Below are positions 42,542-52,889 of a stretch of DNA of 64,000 nt, piece after piece (position 1 is the first letter of the stretch; each line of letters starts with the position of its first letter). This stretch comes from Chromatiales bacterium (ex Bugula neritina AB1) (lineage in GTDB: Bacteria > Pseudomonadota > Gammaproteobacteria > Granulosicoccales > Granulosicoccaceae), in the NCBI GenBank assembly GCA_001730015.1, contig MDLA01000205.1, positions 1-64,000 on the forward strand. Direction: 5' to 3'. A program made the translations under genes and the position numbers. The notes below the pieces were generated by a model. That model saw nothing but the letters and a program-made list of their open reading frames with translations, was not told the DNA's origin and made no database searches.

Positions 42542-44497
42542 ATGAAACTTCTCTATATACTTACTCCTCTTGCGCCGCTGTGCGGTGCTATAGCGGCCGG
42601 TTTTTTCGGCAGAAAGCTGGGGCGTGTCAACTCTCACCGGGCGACAATCGCAGGTGTTGGCATCGCTTTTCTGTTTTCACTGATTGCGCTGTTTGCCAAT
42701 CTCTCCGGTGATGGTGCGGTTTTCGATGAAACCATTTACACCTGGATGATCAGCGGTGGAATAACCTTTGAAGTCGGTTTTCTAGTTGACCGCCTTACCG
42801 TTGTAATGATGACTGTCGTCACGTCAGTATCGTTGATGGTGCATATCTACACTATTGGCTATATGCACGACGATCCCGGTTACCAGCGCTTTTTCAGCTA
42901 TATCTCTCTATTTACGTTTGCCATGCTAATGCTCGTAATGGCCAACAATTTCATGCAGCTGTTCTTCGGCTGGGAGGCGGTCGGTCTGGTGTCGTATCTG
43001 CTGATCGGTTTCTGGTACAAAAAGCCGACCGCTATTTTTGCAAACCTGAAAGCCTTTCTGGTTAACCGGGTTGGTGATTTCGGCTTTTTACTGGGGATCG
43101 CTGCCGTACTTATGTACACCGGTACCCTCAACTACAGTGAAACCTTTGCCGCAGCACCAGCGCTGGTCGGGCAGACAATGGAAATATTCCCGGGCGCTGC
43201 CTGGTCTGTATTAACTGTTACCTGCATTTGTCTGTTTATCGGTGCGATGGGCAAGTCTGCACAGATTCCGCTGCATGTATGGCTGCCGGATTCAATGGAA
43301 GGGCCAACGCCTATCTCGGCATTGATTCATGCGGCAACAATGGTAACAGCCGGAATTTTCATGGTGGCCCGTATGTCACCGTTATTCGAGCTGTCAGAGA
43401 CAGCGTTGTCGTTTGTACTGATTATCGGCTCGCTGACGGCATTGCTCATGGGGCTCATTGGCATTGTGCAAAATGATATCAAGCGAGTGGTTGCCTACTC
43501 CACGTTATCGCAACTCGGCTACATGACCGTCGCCCTTGGGGCCTCTGCTTATAGTGCGGCAATATTTCACCTGATGACACATGCGTTTTTCAAGGCGTTG
43601 CTGTTCCTCGCCGCTGGCAGTGTGATTATGGGCATGCATCACGAGCAGGATATTCGCAAGATGGGCGGGCTTAAAAAGTATATGCCCGTCACTTACTGGA
43701 CTTCATTAATCGGTTCTCTGGCATTGATCGGCTTTCCTGGTTTCTCCGGGTTTTTCTCGAAAGACGCAATAATAGAAGCAGTGCATGGATCGCATATCAC
43801 CGGTTCAGGTTTCGCTTATATCTGCGTATTGCTCGGGGTATTCATTACTGCCTTCTATAGTTTCCGGCTGTTCTTTCTGGTTTTTCATGGCAAGGAACGG
43901 TTCGACGAGCATACCCGCGAGCACTTGCATGAGTCGCCACGCGTAGTAACTGTGCCGCTGATACTACTGGCCATACCGTCAGTAATACTCGGAGCATTCA
44001 CTATTGGCCCGATGCTGTTCGGCAGCTACTTCGGTGGTGCGATACAGGTGGCCGAAAACCATGATGTACTGGCCGAGCTCGGTCAGCATTACCATGGTGC
44101 ATTTAATTTTGTATTTCATGGTTTCAAGACTCCGGCACTGTATCTGGCGCTGTCCGGGACACTGCTGGCCGGTTATATCTATCTTTATAATCCCGGTATT
44201 GCAGAGTGGTGTTACCGCAAATTCGGGTTTATTCACAAATTACTCGACAACAAATACGGCTTTGACGACTTCAATCAGAAGGTATTTGCCGGAGGTAGTC
44301 TGCGGCTTGCAGACAAACTCTGGAGCGTCGGCGACGTTAAGTTAATTGATGGTGTTATGGTCAATGGCACTGCCAATAGCATCGGTCTGTTTGCGCAAGT
44401 CGTCAGAACGCTGCAAAGTGGTTACCTCTATCACTATGCGTTTGCCATGATCATCGGGTTGTTGGCGATGCTCTCTATTTTTATCTTTACTACCTAG
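42542..44497 (+). CDS. nuoL: NADH-quinone oxidoreductase subunit L
   Basis: A 651-residue antiporter-like proton-pump subunit with about 16 helices and the long lateral helix at the C-terminal end. Conserved motifs are FFGWEAVGLVSYLLIGFW (pump Glu), GKSAQIPLHVWLPDSMEGP (pump Lys), and ALIHAATMVTAGIFMVAR. The distal part shows KYGFDDFNQKVFAGG before the final helix. It has normal length and no breaks. Confidence 0.97.
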   Translation: MKLLYILTPLAPLCGAIAAGFFGRKLGRVNSHRATIAGVGIAFLFSLIALFANLSGDGAVFDETIYTWMISGGITFEVGFLVDRLTVVMMTVVTSVSLMVHIYTIGYMHDDPGYQRFFSYISLFTFAMLMLVMANNFMQLFFGWEAVGLVSYLLIGFWYKKPTAIFANLKAFLVNRVGDFGFLLGIAAVLMYTGTLNYSETFAAAPALVGQTMEIFPGAAWSVLTVTCICLFIGAMGKSAQIPLHVWLPDSMEGPTPISALIHAATMVTAGIFMVARMSPLFELSETALSFVLIIGSLTALLMGLIGIVQNDIKRVVAYSTLSQLGYMTVALGASAYSAAIFHLMTHAFFKALLFLAAGSVIMGMHHEQDIRKMGGLKKYMPVTYWTSLIGSLALIGFPGFSGFFSKDAIIEAVHGSHITGSGFAYICVLLGVFITAFYSFRLFFLVFHGKERFDEHTREHLHESPRVVTVPLILLAIPSVILGAFTIGPMLFGSYFGGAIQVAENHDVLAELGQHYHGAFNFVFHGFKTPALYLALSGTLLAGYIYLYNPGIAEWCYRKFGFIHKLLDNKYGFDDFNQKVFAGGSLRLADKLWSVGDVKLIDGVMVNGTANSIGLFAQVVRTLQSGYLYHYAFAMIIGLLAMLSIFIFTT

Positions 44498-44510
44498 CCG
44501 GTCGCGATTG

Positions 44511-46013
44511 ATGCCTATCCTCAGCATAATTATCTGGTTGACGATTCTCGGTGGATTCCTGGTGCTGTTCGCCGGTGACAGCCGCTGTCGTCCCGTCGCG
44601 CTAGGTGTATCCATACTGGCGTTCGTGTTCAGTCTGTTTCTATTCTTCGGCTTTGATAACGGCACAGCCGAACTGCAGTTTGTAGAGCATGTAGCCTGGT
44701 TACCGTCTTTCGGGATCAACTACTCGCTGGGAGTTGACGGCATCGCCATGCCATTGATCCTGCTCACCACATTCATCAATATTATTGTCGTCATTTCCGC
44801 CTGGGAAGTTATTCAGGACAAACCCGCCATGTACCTGGCTTCATTTCAGGTCATGACAGGCTTCATGGTTGGCGTATTTGCCGCCGCCGATGCTATTTTG
44901 TTTTATGTATTCTTTGAAGCAACGCTGTTGCCCATGTTTCTGATTATAGGAATCTGGGGCGGGCCGCGGCGTGTATACGCCACAATCAAATTCTTCCTGT
45001 ATACGTTTCTGGGTTCCGTATTTATGCTGGTTGCGCTGATTTACCTTTACGGGCAGGCTGGCAGCTTTGCAATAACAGATTTTCATAAACTGCCAATCGG
45101 GTCTACTGCGCAGACACTTATATTCTTTGCCTTTTTTATAGCCTTTGCCGTGAAAATACCGATGTGGCCAGTGCATACCTGGCTTCCGGATGCACACGTT
45201 GAAGCGCCAACGGCAGGCTCCGCAGTACTGGCTGCCATTATGTTGAAAATGGGCGGCTACGGATTCATGCGTTTCAGCTTACCTATCGTTCCTGACGCCA
45301 GCCAGCAACTTGCCTGGTTTGTGATTTTGCTGTCTCTGATTGCCGTCGTTTATATCGGGTTTGTTGCACTGGCCCAGGCTGATATGAAAAAGCTGATCGC
45401 CTATTCATCTATTTCGCATATGGGCTTTGTCACCCTGGGGATGTTTATCACGTTCGGTATTCTGGCTAAAGACATCGACGGCCAGTCCACCAGTCATGCT
45501 GTACTCGGGCTGGAAGGGGCGATGGTGCAAATGATTTCACATGGTTTTATATCAGCTGCAATGTTCCTGTGTGTCGGCGTGATCTACGACCGCATGCATT
45601 CGCGCCAGATAGCAGACTACGGCGGGGTAGCCAACACGATGCCGGTGTTTGCGGCGTTTATGGTTTTCTTTGCCATGGCAAATGCCGGCTTGCCGGGAAC
45701 ATCGGGGTTTGTCGGGGAATTCATGGTGATACTGGCAAGTTTCAAAGCCAATTTCTGGTTCGCCTTTTTCGCAGCAAGCACCTTGATTCTCGGCGCAGCC
45801 TATACCCTGTGGATGGTTAAGCGAGTGGTGTTCGGTGAAGTGGCCAACGATAACGTCGCAGCATTGACCGATGTCAATCGTCGAGAGGTGATCATGCTTG
45901 CGTTACTGGCAGCAATGGTTCTGTTTTTCGGTATCTGGCCTCAACCGATGGTTGACGTCATGCATGCATCAATAAGTAACCTGGTGAGTCATATCACCGT
46001 GTCGAAACTTTAG
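44511..46013 (+). CDS. nuoM: NADH-quinone oxidoreductase subunit M
   Basis: A 500-residue antiporter-like pump subunit. It shows FYVFFEATLLPMFLIIGIWG (pump Glu), KIPMWPVHTWLPDAHVEAP (pump Lys) and LKMGGYGFMRFSLP. I use ATG 44511; the TTG directly before it is also in frame. It lies 13 bases after nuoL. Confidence 0.96.
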   Translation: MPILSIIIWLTILGGFLVLFAGDSRCRPVALGVSILAFVFSLFLFFGFDNGTAELQFVEHVAWLPSFGINYSLGVDGIAMPLILLTTFINIIVVISAWEVIQDKPAMYLASFQVMTGFMVGVFAAADAILFYVFFEATLLPMFLIIGIWGGPRRVYATIKFFLYTFLGSVFMLVALIYLYGQAGSFAITDFHKLPIGSTAQTLIFFAFFIAFAVKIPMWPVHTWLPDAHVEAPTAGSAVLAAIMLKMGGYGFMRFSLPIVPDASQQLAWFVILLSLIAVVYIGFVALAQADMKKLIAYSSISHMGFVTLGMFITFGILAKDIDGQSTSHAVLGLEGAMVQMISHGFISAAMFLCVGVIYDRMHSRQIADYGGVANTMPVFAAFMVFFAMANAGLPGTSGFVGEFMVILASFKANFWFAFFAASTLILGAAYTLWMVKRVVFGEVANDNVAALTDVNRREVIMLALLAAMVLFFGIWPQPMVDVMHASISNLVSHITVSKL

Positions 46014-46026
46014 GGGCGCAGCGGCG

Positions 46027-47457
46027 ATGGATAATATAGGCCTGGCCACTGGCGAAATATTTTTACTGTGCGCAATATGTGCAATTTTAATCGGCGACCT
46101 CTTTCTTTCAGAAAGCCGCCGGTCGATGGTGTATCTGCTGTCGCAGCTTAGCCTGGTCATCACATTGATACTCACCTGGATCGCGGCACCGGACAGCGGC
46201 ACTGCAACTGCATTTGGCGGCAGTTTTGTGGTTGATCCGATGAGCAAAATCTGCAAATCATGGATTCTGGTTGTTTCAATCGGGGTGTTTCTGTACTCGC
46301 GCGATTACCTCAACGCGCGTCGAATCATGAAGGGCGAATACTACACGCTGGCTCTGTCCGGGGTGCTGGGCATGATGATCATGGTTTCATCAAGTACCAT
46401 GCTGACGCTATATCTCGGGCTGGAGTTACTGTCGTTGTCGCTCTATGCGCTGGTCGCACTGAACAGAACAGACGAGCGTTCATCTGAAGCTGCTATGAAA
46501 TACTTTGTGCTCGGTGCACTGGCATCCGGAGCCTTGTTGTACGGAATCTCAATGATATACGGCGCAACAGGCAGTCTGCACTTCGATGCAATCGCTGCAA
46601 AACTCGGTGAAGATTCCAGTTCCACCGCAGCTGTTTTCGGCCTGGCGTTTGTGGTTGTGGGCATTGCGTTTAAATTTGGAGCTGCGCCGTTTCATATGTG
46701 GGTGCCGGATGTCTACGATGGCGCACCAACTTCGGTCACGCTCTATATTTCGTCAGCACCCAAAATTGCCGCTTTTGCGTTGGCGATGCGCTTTCTGGTC
46801 GATGGACTGGAAACCACTCATGGCAGCTGGCAGGGAATGTTGATCGTACTGTCGGTGTTATCGATCGTAATCGGTAATGTCATAGCGCTGGCACAGGTGT
46901 CCATCAAGCGCATGCTGGCCTATTCAACAATTTCCCATGTCGGGTTTATCCTGATGGGCATCCTCGCTGGAACCGATCAGGGCTATTCCGCGTCAATGTT
47001 CTATGCCATAACCTATGCACTAACAAGTATGGGAGCGTTTGGAATCCTGCTGGCAATGGACAGGGCAGGCGTTGACATTAATCTGTTAACCGATCTGCGT
47101 GGTCTGTTTCGGCGCAGTCCAGTGTATGCAGCCGTCATGATGATATTACTTGTATCAATGACCGGCGTACCACCGACCGTGGGTTTTTACGCTAAGCTGG
47201 CTGTGCTGAACGCCGTAGTTCAGGTTGATCTGGTCTGGCTTGCCGTTGTAGCCGTGGTATTTTCTGTGGTCGGGGCCTTCTATTATTTGCGTGTTATCAA
47301 ATACATGTTCTTCGATGAGCCAGCTGAAACTCAGGCTGTTACTTCAGCTCTGGATGTGCAGCTGGGGTTAACCATCAATGGAGCGGCGATGATTTTGTTT
47401 GGTATTTTTCCCGGCTTGATCATGGCTGCCTGTGTAGCGGCAATCGCGGCTGGCTAG
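46027..47457 (+). CDS. nuoN: NADH-quinone oxidoreductase subunit N
   Basis: A 476-residue antiporter-like pump subunit and the last nuo gene. It shows TLYLGLELLSLSLYALVAL (pump Glu), FKFGAAPFHMWVPDVYDGAP (pump Lys region) and MLAYSTISHVGFILMGI. After its stop come about 50 bases before the promoter of the initiator tRNA; no T-run terminator for nuo was seen there. Confidence 0.96.
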   Translation: MDNIGLATGEIFLLCAICAILIGDLFLSESRRSMVYLLSQLSLVITLILTWIAAPDSGTATAFGGSFVVDPMSKICKSWILVVSIGVFLYSRDYLNARRIMKGEYYTLALSGVLGMMIMVSSSTMLTLYLGLELLSLSLYALVALNRTDERSSEAAMKYFVLGALASGALLYGISMIYGATGSLHFDAIAAKLGEDSSSTAAVFGLAFVVVGIAFKFGAAPFHMWVPDVYDGAPTSVTLYISSAPKIAAFALAMRFLVDGLETTHGSWQGMLIVLSVLSIVIGNVIALAQVSIKRMLAYSTISHVGFILMGILAGTDQGYSASMFYAITYALTSMGAFGILLAMDRAGVDINLLTDLRGLFRRSPVYAAVMMILLVSMTGVPPTVGFYAKLAVLNAVVQVDLVWLAVVAVVFSVVGAFYYLRVIKYMFFDEPAETQAVTSALDVQLGLTINGAAMILFGIFPGLIMAACVAAIAAG

Positions 47458-47507
47458 CGGCGCGATAAAAAACTGAAAAAAAATCACATCTTGTTTGTGT
47501 TTTTAGC

Positions 47508-47536
47508 TTGTATTCCGAATCATTAACTTCTATTAT
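47508..47536 (+). promoter_or_regulatory. Promoter of the initiator tRNA gene
   Basis: TTGTAT (47508-47513) and TATTAT (47531-47536) are exactly 17 bases apart, placing the RNA start about 7 bases before the tRNA. A CCGAAT/ATTCGG inverted repeat (47515-47540) spans the spacer and -10, possibly by chance. Confidence 0.65.
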
Positions 47537-47549
47537 TCGGTCTTGCAGT

Positions 47550-47626
<77 letters not shown>

Positions 47627-47642
47627 AGGATCTTTGAAAAAG

Positions 47643-47664
47643 GCCCCTTTTAAGGGGCTTTTTT
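47643..47664 (+). terminator. Factor-independent terminator after tRNA-fMet
   Basis: GCCCCTT (47643-47649) pairs with AAGGGGC (47652-47658), with a run of six T following. It ends the tRNA transcript, though read-through into rimP is possible. The next 158 bases before rimP show no clear promoter and no gene. Confidence 0.88.
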
Positions 47665-47822
47665 ATTGCCGTCAATTATTGTCTCAAATTATTGTATCAG
47701 TGGTCTCCCGGTTATGACCTGCTTGATCGGGATTACCGGTATCAAGAAGAAACAGCAGATTTACGCTCTGGCGGTTATGCCTGCCGCTTAGCTGAACCAG
47801 CGAACAGGACTTACAGAATCGG

Positions 47823-48287
47823 ATGCGTCGGGCACCTGAAAGTATTTGGAACTTCATTTCACCAATTGTCGAAGGGTTGCACTACAATTTTGTCGGTGTT
47901 TCGTTGGGGCAGGCAGAGTCCGGATTAACTCTGCGGGTCTATATTGACCACGAAGACGGAATCACTGTCGATGACTGTGGCAGGGTCAGTAACGTGGTAA
48001 GTGCCGGGCTCGACGTGGAAGAATTACTGAGCGGTGAATATTGTCTGGAAGTATCGTCGCCGGGGTTGGAACGGCCGCTGTTCAATGCCGGGCAATTTTC
48101 AGAGCAGATAGGCCGTACAGTAAAGGCACGTTTGTTAGTGCCACAGGATGGACGGAGAAATTTTACCGGGGTTCTCGAGCAGGTGGAAGGCGATGAGATC
48201 ACTCTGGCTATAGATGGGGAATCATATAATTTAGCGATTCGTGATATTGATAACGCGAATCTTGTGGCGCAATTTGGTCGGGGGTAA
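47823..48287 (+). CDS. rimP: Ribosome maturation factor RimP
   Basis: A 154-residue factor for 30S subunit maturation. The family pattern is clear: SIWNFISPIVEGLHYNFVGV, LRVYIDHEDGITVDDC, and YCLEVSSPGLERPLF near residue 80, followed by the small C-terminal barrel. ATG 47823 gives the usual length. It heads the rimP-nusA-infB-rbfA-truB-rpsO-pnp series. Confidence 0.95.
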   Translation: MRRAPESIWNFISPIVEGLHYNFVGVSLGQAESGLTLRVYIDHEDGITVDDCGRVSNVVSAGLDVEELLSGEYCLEVSSPGLERPLFNAGQFSEQIGRTVKARLLVPQDGRRNFTGVLEQVEGDEITLAIDGESYNLAIRDIDNANLVAQFGRG

Positions 48288-48368
48288 TCCTGATTCAACC
48301 TGTAAGTACACGGAGCATGTTTTTGCACTTACGCTTTGCAGCGATTTGTGAATAAGGTTTAGACAACT

Positions 48369-49898
48369 ATGAGCAAAGAAATACTTCTCGTCGTCGACGC
48401 AGTTTCAAATGAAAAGGGCGTGGATGAAAGTATTATTTTCGAAGCACTCGAAGCCGCACTCGCCTCGGCGACGCGCAAGCGCAGTGGTAAAGAGATTGAG
48501 GTGCGAGTTGCTATCGACAGAGAAAGTGGAGACTACCTGACCTACCGGCGCTGGGAAGTCTGTGAAGACGATGAACTCCAGGAATTCCCGTTGCGGCAAA
48601 TGACTTTGTCAGCGGCTCGCGAAGACGAACCGGAAATCGCCGTCGGCGACTGGGTTGAAGACGAAATAGAATCAGTCGATTTCGGTCGTATTGCAGCACA
48701 AACGGCCAAGCAGGTAATTGTTCAGAAAGTTCGTGAAGCGGAACGCGCCAGAGTGGTAGAGGCGTTTAAAGACCGGGTTGGTGAACTGGTCATGGGAATT
48801 GTCAAGCGCACGGAGCGCGGTGGTGTCTATATTGACCTGGGTAATAATGCAGAAGCTTATATTCGCCGTGAGGAAATGATCCCGCGGGAAGCGGTACGTA
48901 CCGGTGACAGACTGCGTGCCTACTTGCGCGAAGTTCAGCCTGAACCACGTGGTCCGCAGCTGTTTGCCAGCCGCACTTCCCCCGAGTTTCTAATTGAATT
49001 GTTCAAGCTGGAAGTGCCGGAAGTCGGGCAGGGTACGATCGAAATTCGTGGTGCCGCCCGTGATGCCGGCAGTCGAGCCAAGATAGCCGTTATCTCAAAT
49101 GATCCGCGTCTTGATCCCGTAGGTGCTTGTGTCGGTATGCGTGGCTCGCGAGTGCAAACGGTCTCTAATGAACTGGCAGGCGAGCGTGTCGATATCATTT
49201 TGTGGGACAACAGTCCGGCGCAATATGTAATCAATGCGATGGCACCGGCGGAAGTTGCTTCGATTATCGTCGATGAAGAAAAAAACAGCATGGATATAGT
49301 CGTCGACGCAGACAAATTGTCACTCGCTATAGGTCGCGGAGGTCAGAATGTTCGCCTCGCCGGTGAACTGACCGGTTGGGAGCTCAACGTGATGGACGAA
49401 GGAGCGGCCGATGAGAAAAACGAAACCGAAGCGCGGGTTCTTATAGAGAAATTTGTTGAAGAACTCACCGTAGACGAAGAAGTCGCCACAATACTGGTAC
49501 AGGAAGGCTTCACCAGTGTTGAGGAAGTGGCCTATGTGCCGGAGCAGGAGTTGTTGGATGTAGATGAATTTGACGAAGAAATGGTTGAGGAGCTGCGCAG
49601 CAGAGCGCAGGACGTTCTCCTTACTCAGGCTTTGGTTACCGAGCAGAAGATAAAAACTTTCAAGCCTTCAGACGAGCTTTTGGCAATGGAAGGAATAAGT
49701 GCAGAGCTTGCTGTATCTCTGGCAGAAATCGAAGTTACCACTGTTGATGATTTGGCAGATCTGGCGGTGGATGAACTTTTAGTTGTCGACGGAATGGATG
49801 AAGATACCGCCGGCAAACTTATAATGAAGGCGCGCGAAAGCTGGTTCCAGGATGAGGAACAAGAGGTCGAGGCAGGAGCCGAAGCTAGCGGGGGGTAG
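48369..49898 (+). CDS. nusA: Transcription termination/antitermination protein NusA
   Basis: A 509-residue RNA-polymerase-binding factor. Domains in order: N-terminal polymerase-binding domain (SKEILLVVDAVSNEKGVDE, to about 125), S1 (VGELVMGIVKRTERGGVYID, about 135-200), KH1/KH2 (PVGACVGMRGSRVQTV, and LAIGRGGQNVRLA, to about 345), and two acidic C-terminal helical repeats (about 365-500) as in E. coli. The tail is Glu/Ala/Gly-rich. infB follows after 9 bases. Confidence 0.97.
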   Translation: MSKEILLVVDAVSNEKGVDESIIFEALEAALASATRKRSGKEIEVRVAIDRESGDYLTYRRWEVCEDDELQEFPLRQMTLSAAREDEPEIAVGDWVEDEIESVDFGRIAAQTAKQVIVQKVREAERARVVEAFKDRVGELVMGIVKRTERGGVYIDLGNNAEAYIRREEMIPREAVRTGDRLRAYLREVQPEPRGPQLFASRTSPEFLIELFKLEVPEVGQGTIEIRGAARDAGSRAKIAVISNDPRLDPVGACVGMRGSRVQTVSNELAGERVDIILWDNSPAQYVINAMAPAEVASIIVDEEKNSMDIVVDADKLSLAIGRGGQNVRLAGELTGWELNVMDEGAADEKNETEARVLIEKFVEELTVDEEVATILVQEGFTSVEEVAYVPEQELLDVDEFDEEMVEELRSRAQDVLLTQALVTEQKIKTFKPSDELLAMEGISAELAVSLAEIEVTTVDDLADLAVDELLVVDGMDEDTAGKLIMKARESWFQDEEQEVEAGAEASGG

Positions 49899-49907
49899 AG
49901 AATATAT

Positions 49908-52841
49908 ATGGCAGAAGTCACAGTAAAACAGTTAGCCGACACGGTGGGAACACCGGTCGATAAACTGCTCGAACAATTGAAAGACGCGGGCGTAGCGAAG
50001 ACTGCGGCTGACGACTTAATTGCGGACGCAGAGAAATCAAAACTGCTGTCGTTTTTGCGTCAGGCGCACGGGGTTGAAAAGACAGCTTCCGGCGCGAGTA
50101 AAATTACGCTGAAACGTAAAAAGCGTGGCGAGATAAAACTCGGTGGTCCCGGTCGCAAAGCGGTGACAGTCGAGACTCGCGGAAAGCGAACCTACGCCAA
50201 GCGCGATGATTCAGTTCGTGAGGAAATGCTGCGGCAAACCGAACTTCGCCAACAGGAAGCTGCTCGCCAGGCAGCAACTGACGCCCCGAAGGAGGCCGGA
50301 GCAGAGGCTCCTGCGCCATCAGTGTCGGCGGAAGCTAAAACGCCCGAAACCGCTAAACCGCCTGTGGTGGAGCAGACCCCCGAAGTTGTTGAAGCGGTAG
50401 ATCCAGCACTGCTGGCGCAACAGGAAGCACAGGCCGAGCTGGACCGGGAGCGCCGGAAAGCCGAGGCACTGGTTGCGGCCCAGGAACAAATCAAGCGCGA
50501 CGCAGAGCAGGCAATTGTAGCCGAGGCAGATCGCGTTGTAGCTGAAGCAGACAAAGCCCGCCACGAAGCAGAGAAAGCTGAAGTCGAAGCCCGGCAAGAG
50601 GCAGAGCGCGCACAGCAGGCGGCAGCCGATGCCGATGCAGCGGCACAAGCCGAGCGCGAAGAAGAAGAACGTCTGGCGCGTGAAGAAGAAGCACGAGCAG
50701 CGGCAGAGCTGGCGGCTCGGCGTGCTGTTGAAGCAGCAGCTCTGGCTGAATTGCAGCAGGGTGTTGAAAACGTCGGCAAGGCGAAGCTTGAGGCAACGCG
50801 GCTTGCAGCCGAGGCCGATTTACGCCGTATAGAAGAAGAAAAACGCAAGGCAGCTGCTGCCAAGCGCGAAAAGCTGCAACAGAACAATCCTGCGCCTCCG
50901 CCACCAGACAGTGGTCGAGCCGGTCGGCGTGGTCGTGGCAAAGCGGCTGGTGGTCGCAAAGAGTTGCGTGTATCCGGAGGTCGTGGCGGTAAGCGCGAGA
51001 AGCGTTCAAAACGTGAGATTGGCCTTACCATCGAGTCCAAGCACGCGTTCGCCAAGCCCACAGAGCCGGTTATTCGTGACGTTGCCGTACCTGAAACCAT
51101 AACGGTTGCCGAGCTGGCGAATCGCATGGCTGTGAAGGCAGGCGAAGTGATCAAAACCATGATGGGCATGGGGGTTATGGCCACCATCAACCAGATGCTT
51201 GATCAGGATACTGCAGTGCTGGTCGTTGAAGAGATGGGCCATCGCGCCACGATGAGCTCTGCCGACGATCTGGAATTGGCGTTGCAGAATAAAATTACCG
51301 CCACCGCAAATGAGATTCCCGAAGAAGGCATGGAAGCGCGGCCGCCAGTGGTTACCATTATGGGCCACGTCGATCACGGTAAAACCTCTCTGCTCGACTA
51401 CATCCGCACCACCCGTGTAGCAGCTGGTGAAGCCGGGGGAATTACGCAGCATATAGGCGCTTACAACGTCGCACACGACAAAGGCACCATTACCTTCCTC
51501 GATACACCGGGTCACGCGGCGTTTACCGCAATGCGTGCCCGTGGTGCACAGGCTACCGATATCGTGGTTCTGGTCGTAGCCGCAGACGATGGCGCGATGC
51601 CGCAAACGGTAGAGGCGGTTCAGCACTCGCGTGCTGCAGGCGTGCCGATGATCGTTGCGGTTAATAAAATAGACAAAGAAGGCTCTGATCCTGAGCGCGT
51701 CAAGAATGATTTATCGCAGCACGAAGTCATCGCAGAGGAATGGGGTGGCGACACCATGTTCGTTCACGTATCCGCATTGACCGGGCAGGGTATCGACGAA
51801 CTACTCGATGCACTATTGCTGCAGGCTGAAATTCTGGAGCTGAAAGCAACCGAAGAAGGTCCCGCACGTGGTGTTGTAATTGAAGCGACCCTCGATAAAG
51901 GGCGTGGTCCGGTTGCCACGGTGATGGTTCAAAATGGTACTTTGCGGCGCGGCGATATCATGGTGTGCGGCAAGGAGTTCGGGCGTGTACGTGCAATGTT
52001 TGATGATGCCGGTAATCAGGTTGATTCAGCGGGACCGTCTATTCCGGTTCAGGTACTGGGATTATCCAACGCACCAAACGCTGGCGAAGATATGCTGGTC
52101 TCCAAAGATGAACGCAGTGCGCGTGAGCTGGCCGGTCTGCGTAACGAGAAATCCCGTGATGCGCGTCTGGCCGATCGCAGACCCGCAAAACTTGAAGATG
52201 TCTTCTCGCAGATCAAGTCCGGTGATAGCAGCACCCTTAACCTGCTGATCAAAACCGATGTGCAGGGCAGCTTTGAAGCACTGCGCGATTCACTCGAAAA
52301 AATGTCGACTGACGAAGTCACTATCCGGGTCGTCGGTGGTGGAGTCGGTGGAATCACCGAATCAGATGCGCAACTGGCAGCAGCGTCTAATGCGGTGATG
52401 ATCGGCTTTAATGTACGTGCAGATAACACCGCGCGGCGGGTCATAAATGAACAGGAAATCGAGCTCCACTACGATAGCGTAATCTACGAAGTCATTGATC
52501 GCGTTAAGGCATCAGCCAGCGGCATGCTGCCTCCGGAAATTCAGGAGCGTATTATTGGACTGGCCGAAGTTAAAGACGTTTTCCGATCGCCGAAATTCGG
52601 CTCCATTGCGGGCAGTATGGTGGTCGACGGCGTGGTCAAGAAGAGCGCACCTATTCGCGTGCTGCGGGATAACGTCGTTATCTATGAAGGTGAACTCGAG
52701 TCGCTGCGGCGGTTCAAGGACGATGTCAATGAAGTCCGTATGGGTACCGAATGCGGTATCGGCGTAAAGAACTACACCGATGTACGCCCTGGTGATCAGA
52801 TCGAAATCTTTGAACGCAAGGAAGTCGCCCGGTCGCTGTAA
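49908..52841 (+). CDS. infB: Translation initiation factor IF-2
   Basis: A 977-residue GTPase that brings fMet-tRNA to the ribosome. An IF2_N module is at 1-50 (VTVKQLADTVGTPVDKLLEQL), then a long charged Ala/Glu/Arg region (about 100-330) likely to be helical, a basic Gly/Arg stretch (GRRGRGKAAGGRKE), a second IF2_N-like module near 395, and the GTPase from about 475: GHVDHGKTSLL (G1, about 486), DTPGHAAF (G3), NKIDKEGSD (G4), VSALTGQG (G5). The C-terminal IF2 domains 3-4 are complete. ATG 49908 follows within 9 bases of nusA. It is longer than E. coli IF2 (890) because of the charged linker. Confidence 0.97.
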   Translation: MAEVTVKQLADTVGTPVDKLLEQLKDAGVAKTAADDLIADAEKSKLLSFLRQAHGVEKTASGASKITLKRKKRGEIKLGGPGRKAVTVETRGKRTYAKRDDSVREEMLRQTELRQQEAARQAATDAPKEAGAEAPAPSVSAEAKTPETAKPPVVEQTPEVVEAVDPALLAQQEAQAELDRERRKAEALVAAQEQIKRDAEQAIVAEADRVVAEADKARHEAEKAEVEARQEAERAQQAAADADAAAQAEREEEERLAREEEARAAAELAARRAVEAAALAELQQGVENVGKAKLEATRLAAEADLRRIEEEKRKAAAAKREKLQQNNPAPPPPDSGRAGRRGRGKAAGGRKELRVSGGRGGKREKRSKREIGLTIESKHAFAKPTEPVIRDVAVPETITVAELANRMAVKAGEVIKTMMGMGVMATINQMLDQDTAVLVVEEMGHRATMSSADDLELALQNKITATANEIPEEGMEARPPVVTIMGHVDHGKTSLLDYIRTTRVAAGEAGGITQHIGAYNVAHDKGTITFLDTPGHAAFTAMRARGAQATDIVVLVVAADDGAMPQTVEAVQHSRAAGVPMIVAVNKIDKEGSDPERVKNDLSQHEVIAEEWGGDTMFVHVSALTGQGIDELLDALLLQAEILELKATEEGPARGVVIEATLDKGRGPVATVMVQNGTLRRGDIMVCGKEFGRVRAMFDDAGNQVDSAGPSIPVQVLGLSNAPNAGEDMLVSKDERSARELAGLRNEKSRDARLADRRPAKLEDVFSQIKSGDSSTLNLLIKTDVQGSFEALRDSLEKMSTDEVTIRVVGGGVGGITESDAQLAAASNAVMIGFNVRADNTARRVINEQEIELHYDSVIYEVIDRVKASASGMLPPEIQERIIGLAEVKDVFRSPKFGSIAGSMVVDGVVKKSAPIRVLRDNVVIYEGELESLRRFKDDVNEVRMGTECGIGVKNYTDVRPGDQIEIFERKEVARSL

Positions 52842-52889
52842 CCATGGATATTGTCATACCTTTTTTAACGGTGCGGGAAGAAGTCACTC

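Noticed and set aside
34673..47457. Novel system inside the nuo operon
   Set aside because: All 14 subunits are present in standard order with cofactor motifs intact; no extra genes are inserted.
50192..51190. Leftward 332-codon Ser/Ala/Arg-rich frame opposite infB
   Set aside because: It is a shadow of the charged Ala/Glu/Arg linker of IF-2; the composition is explained by codon structure.
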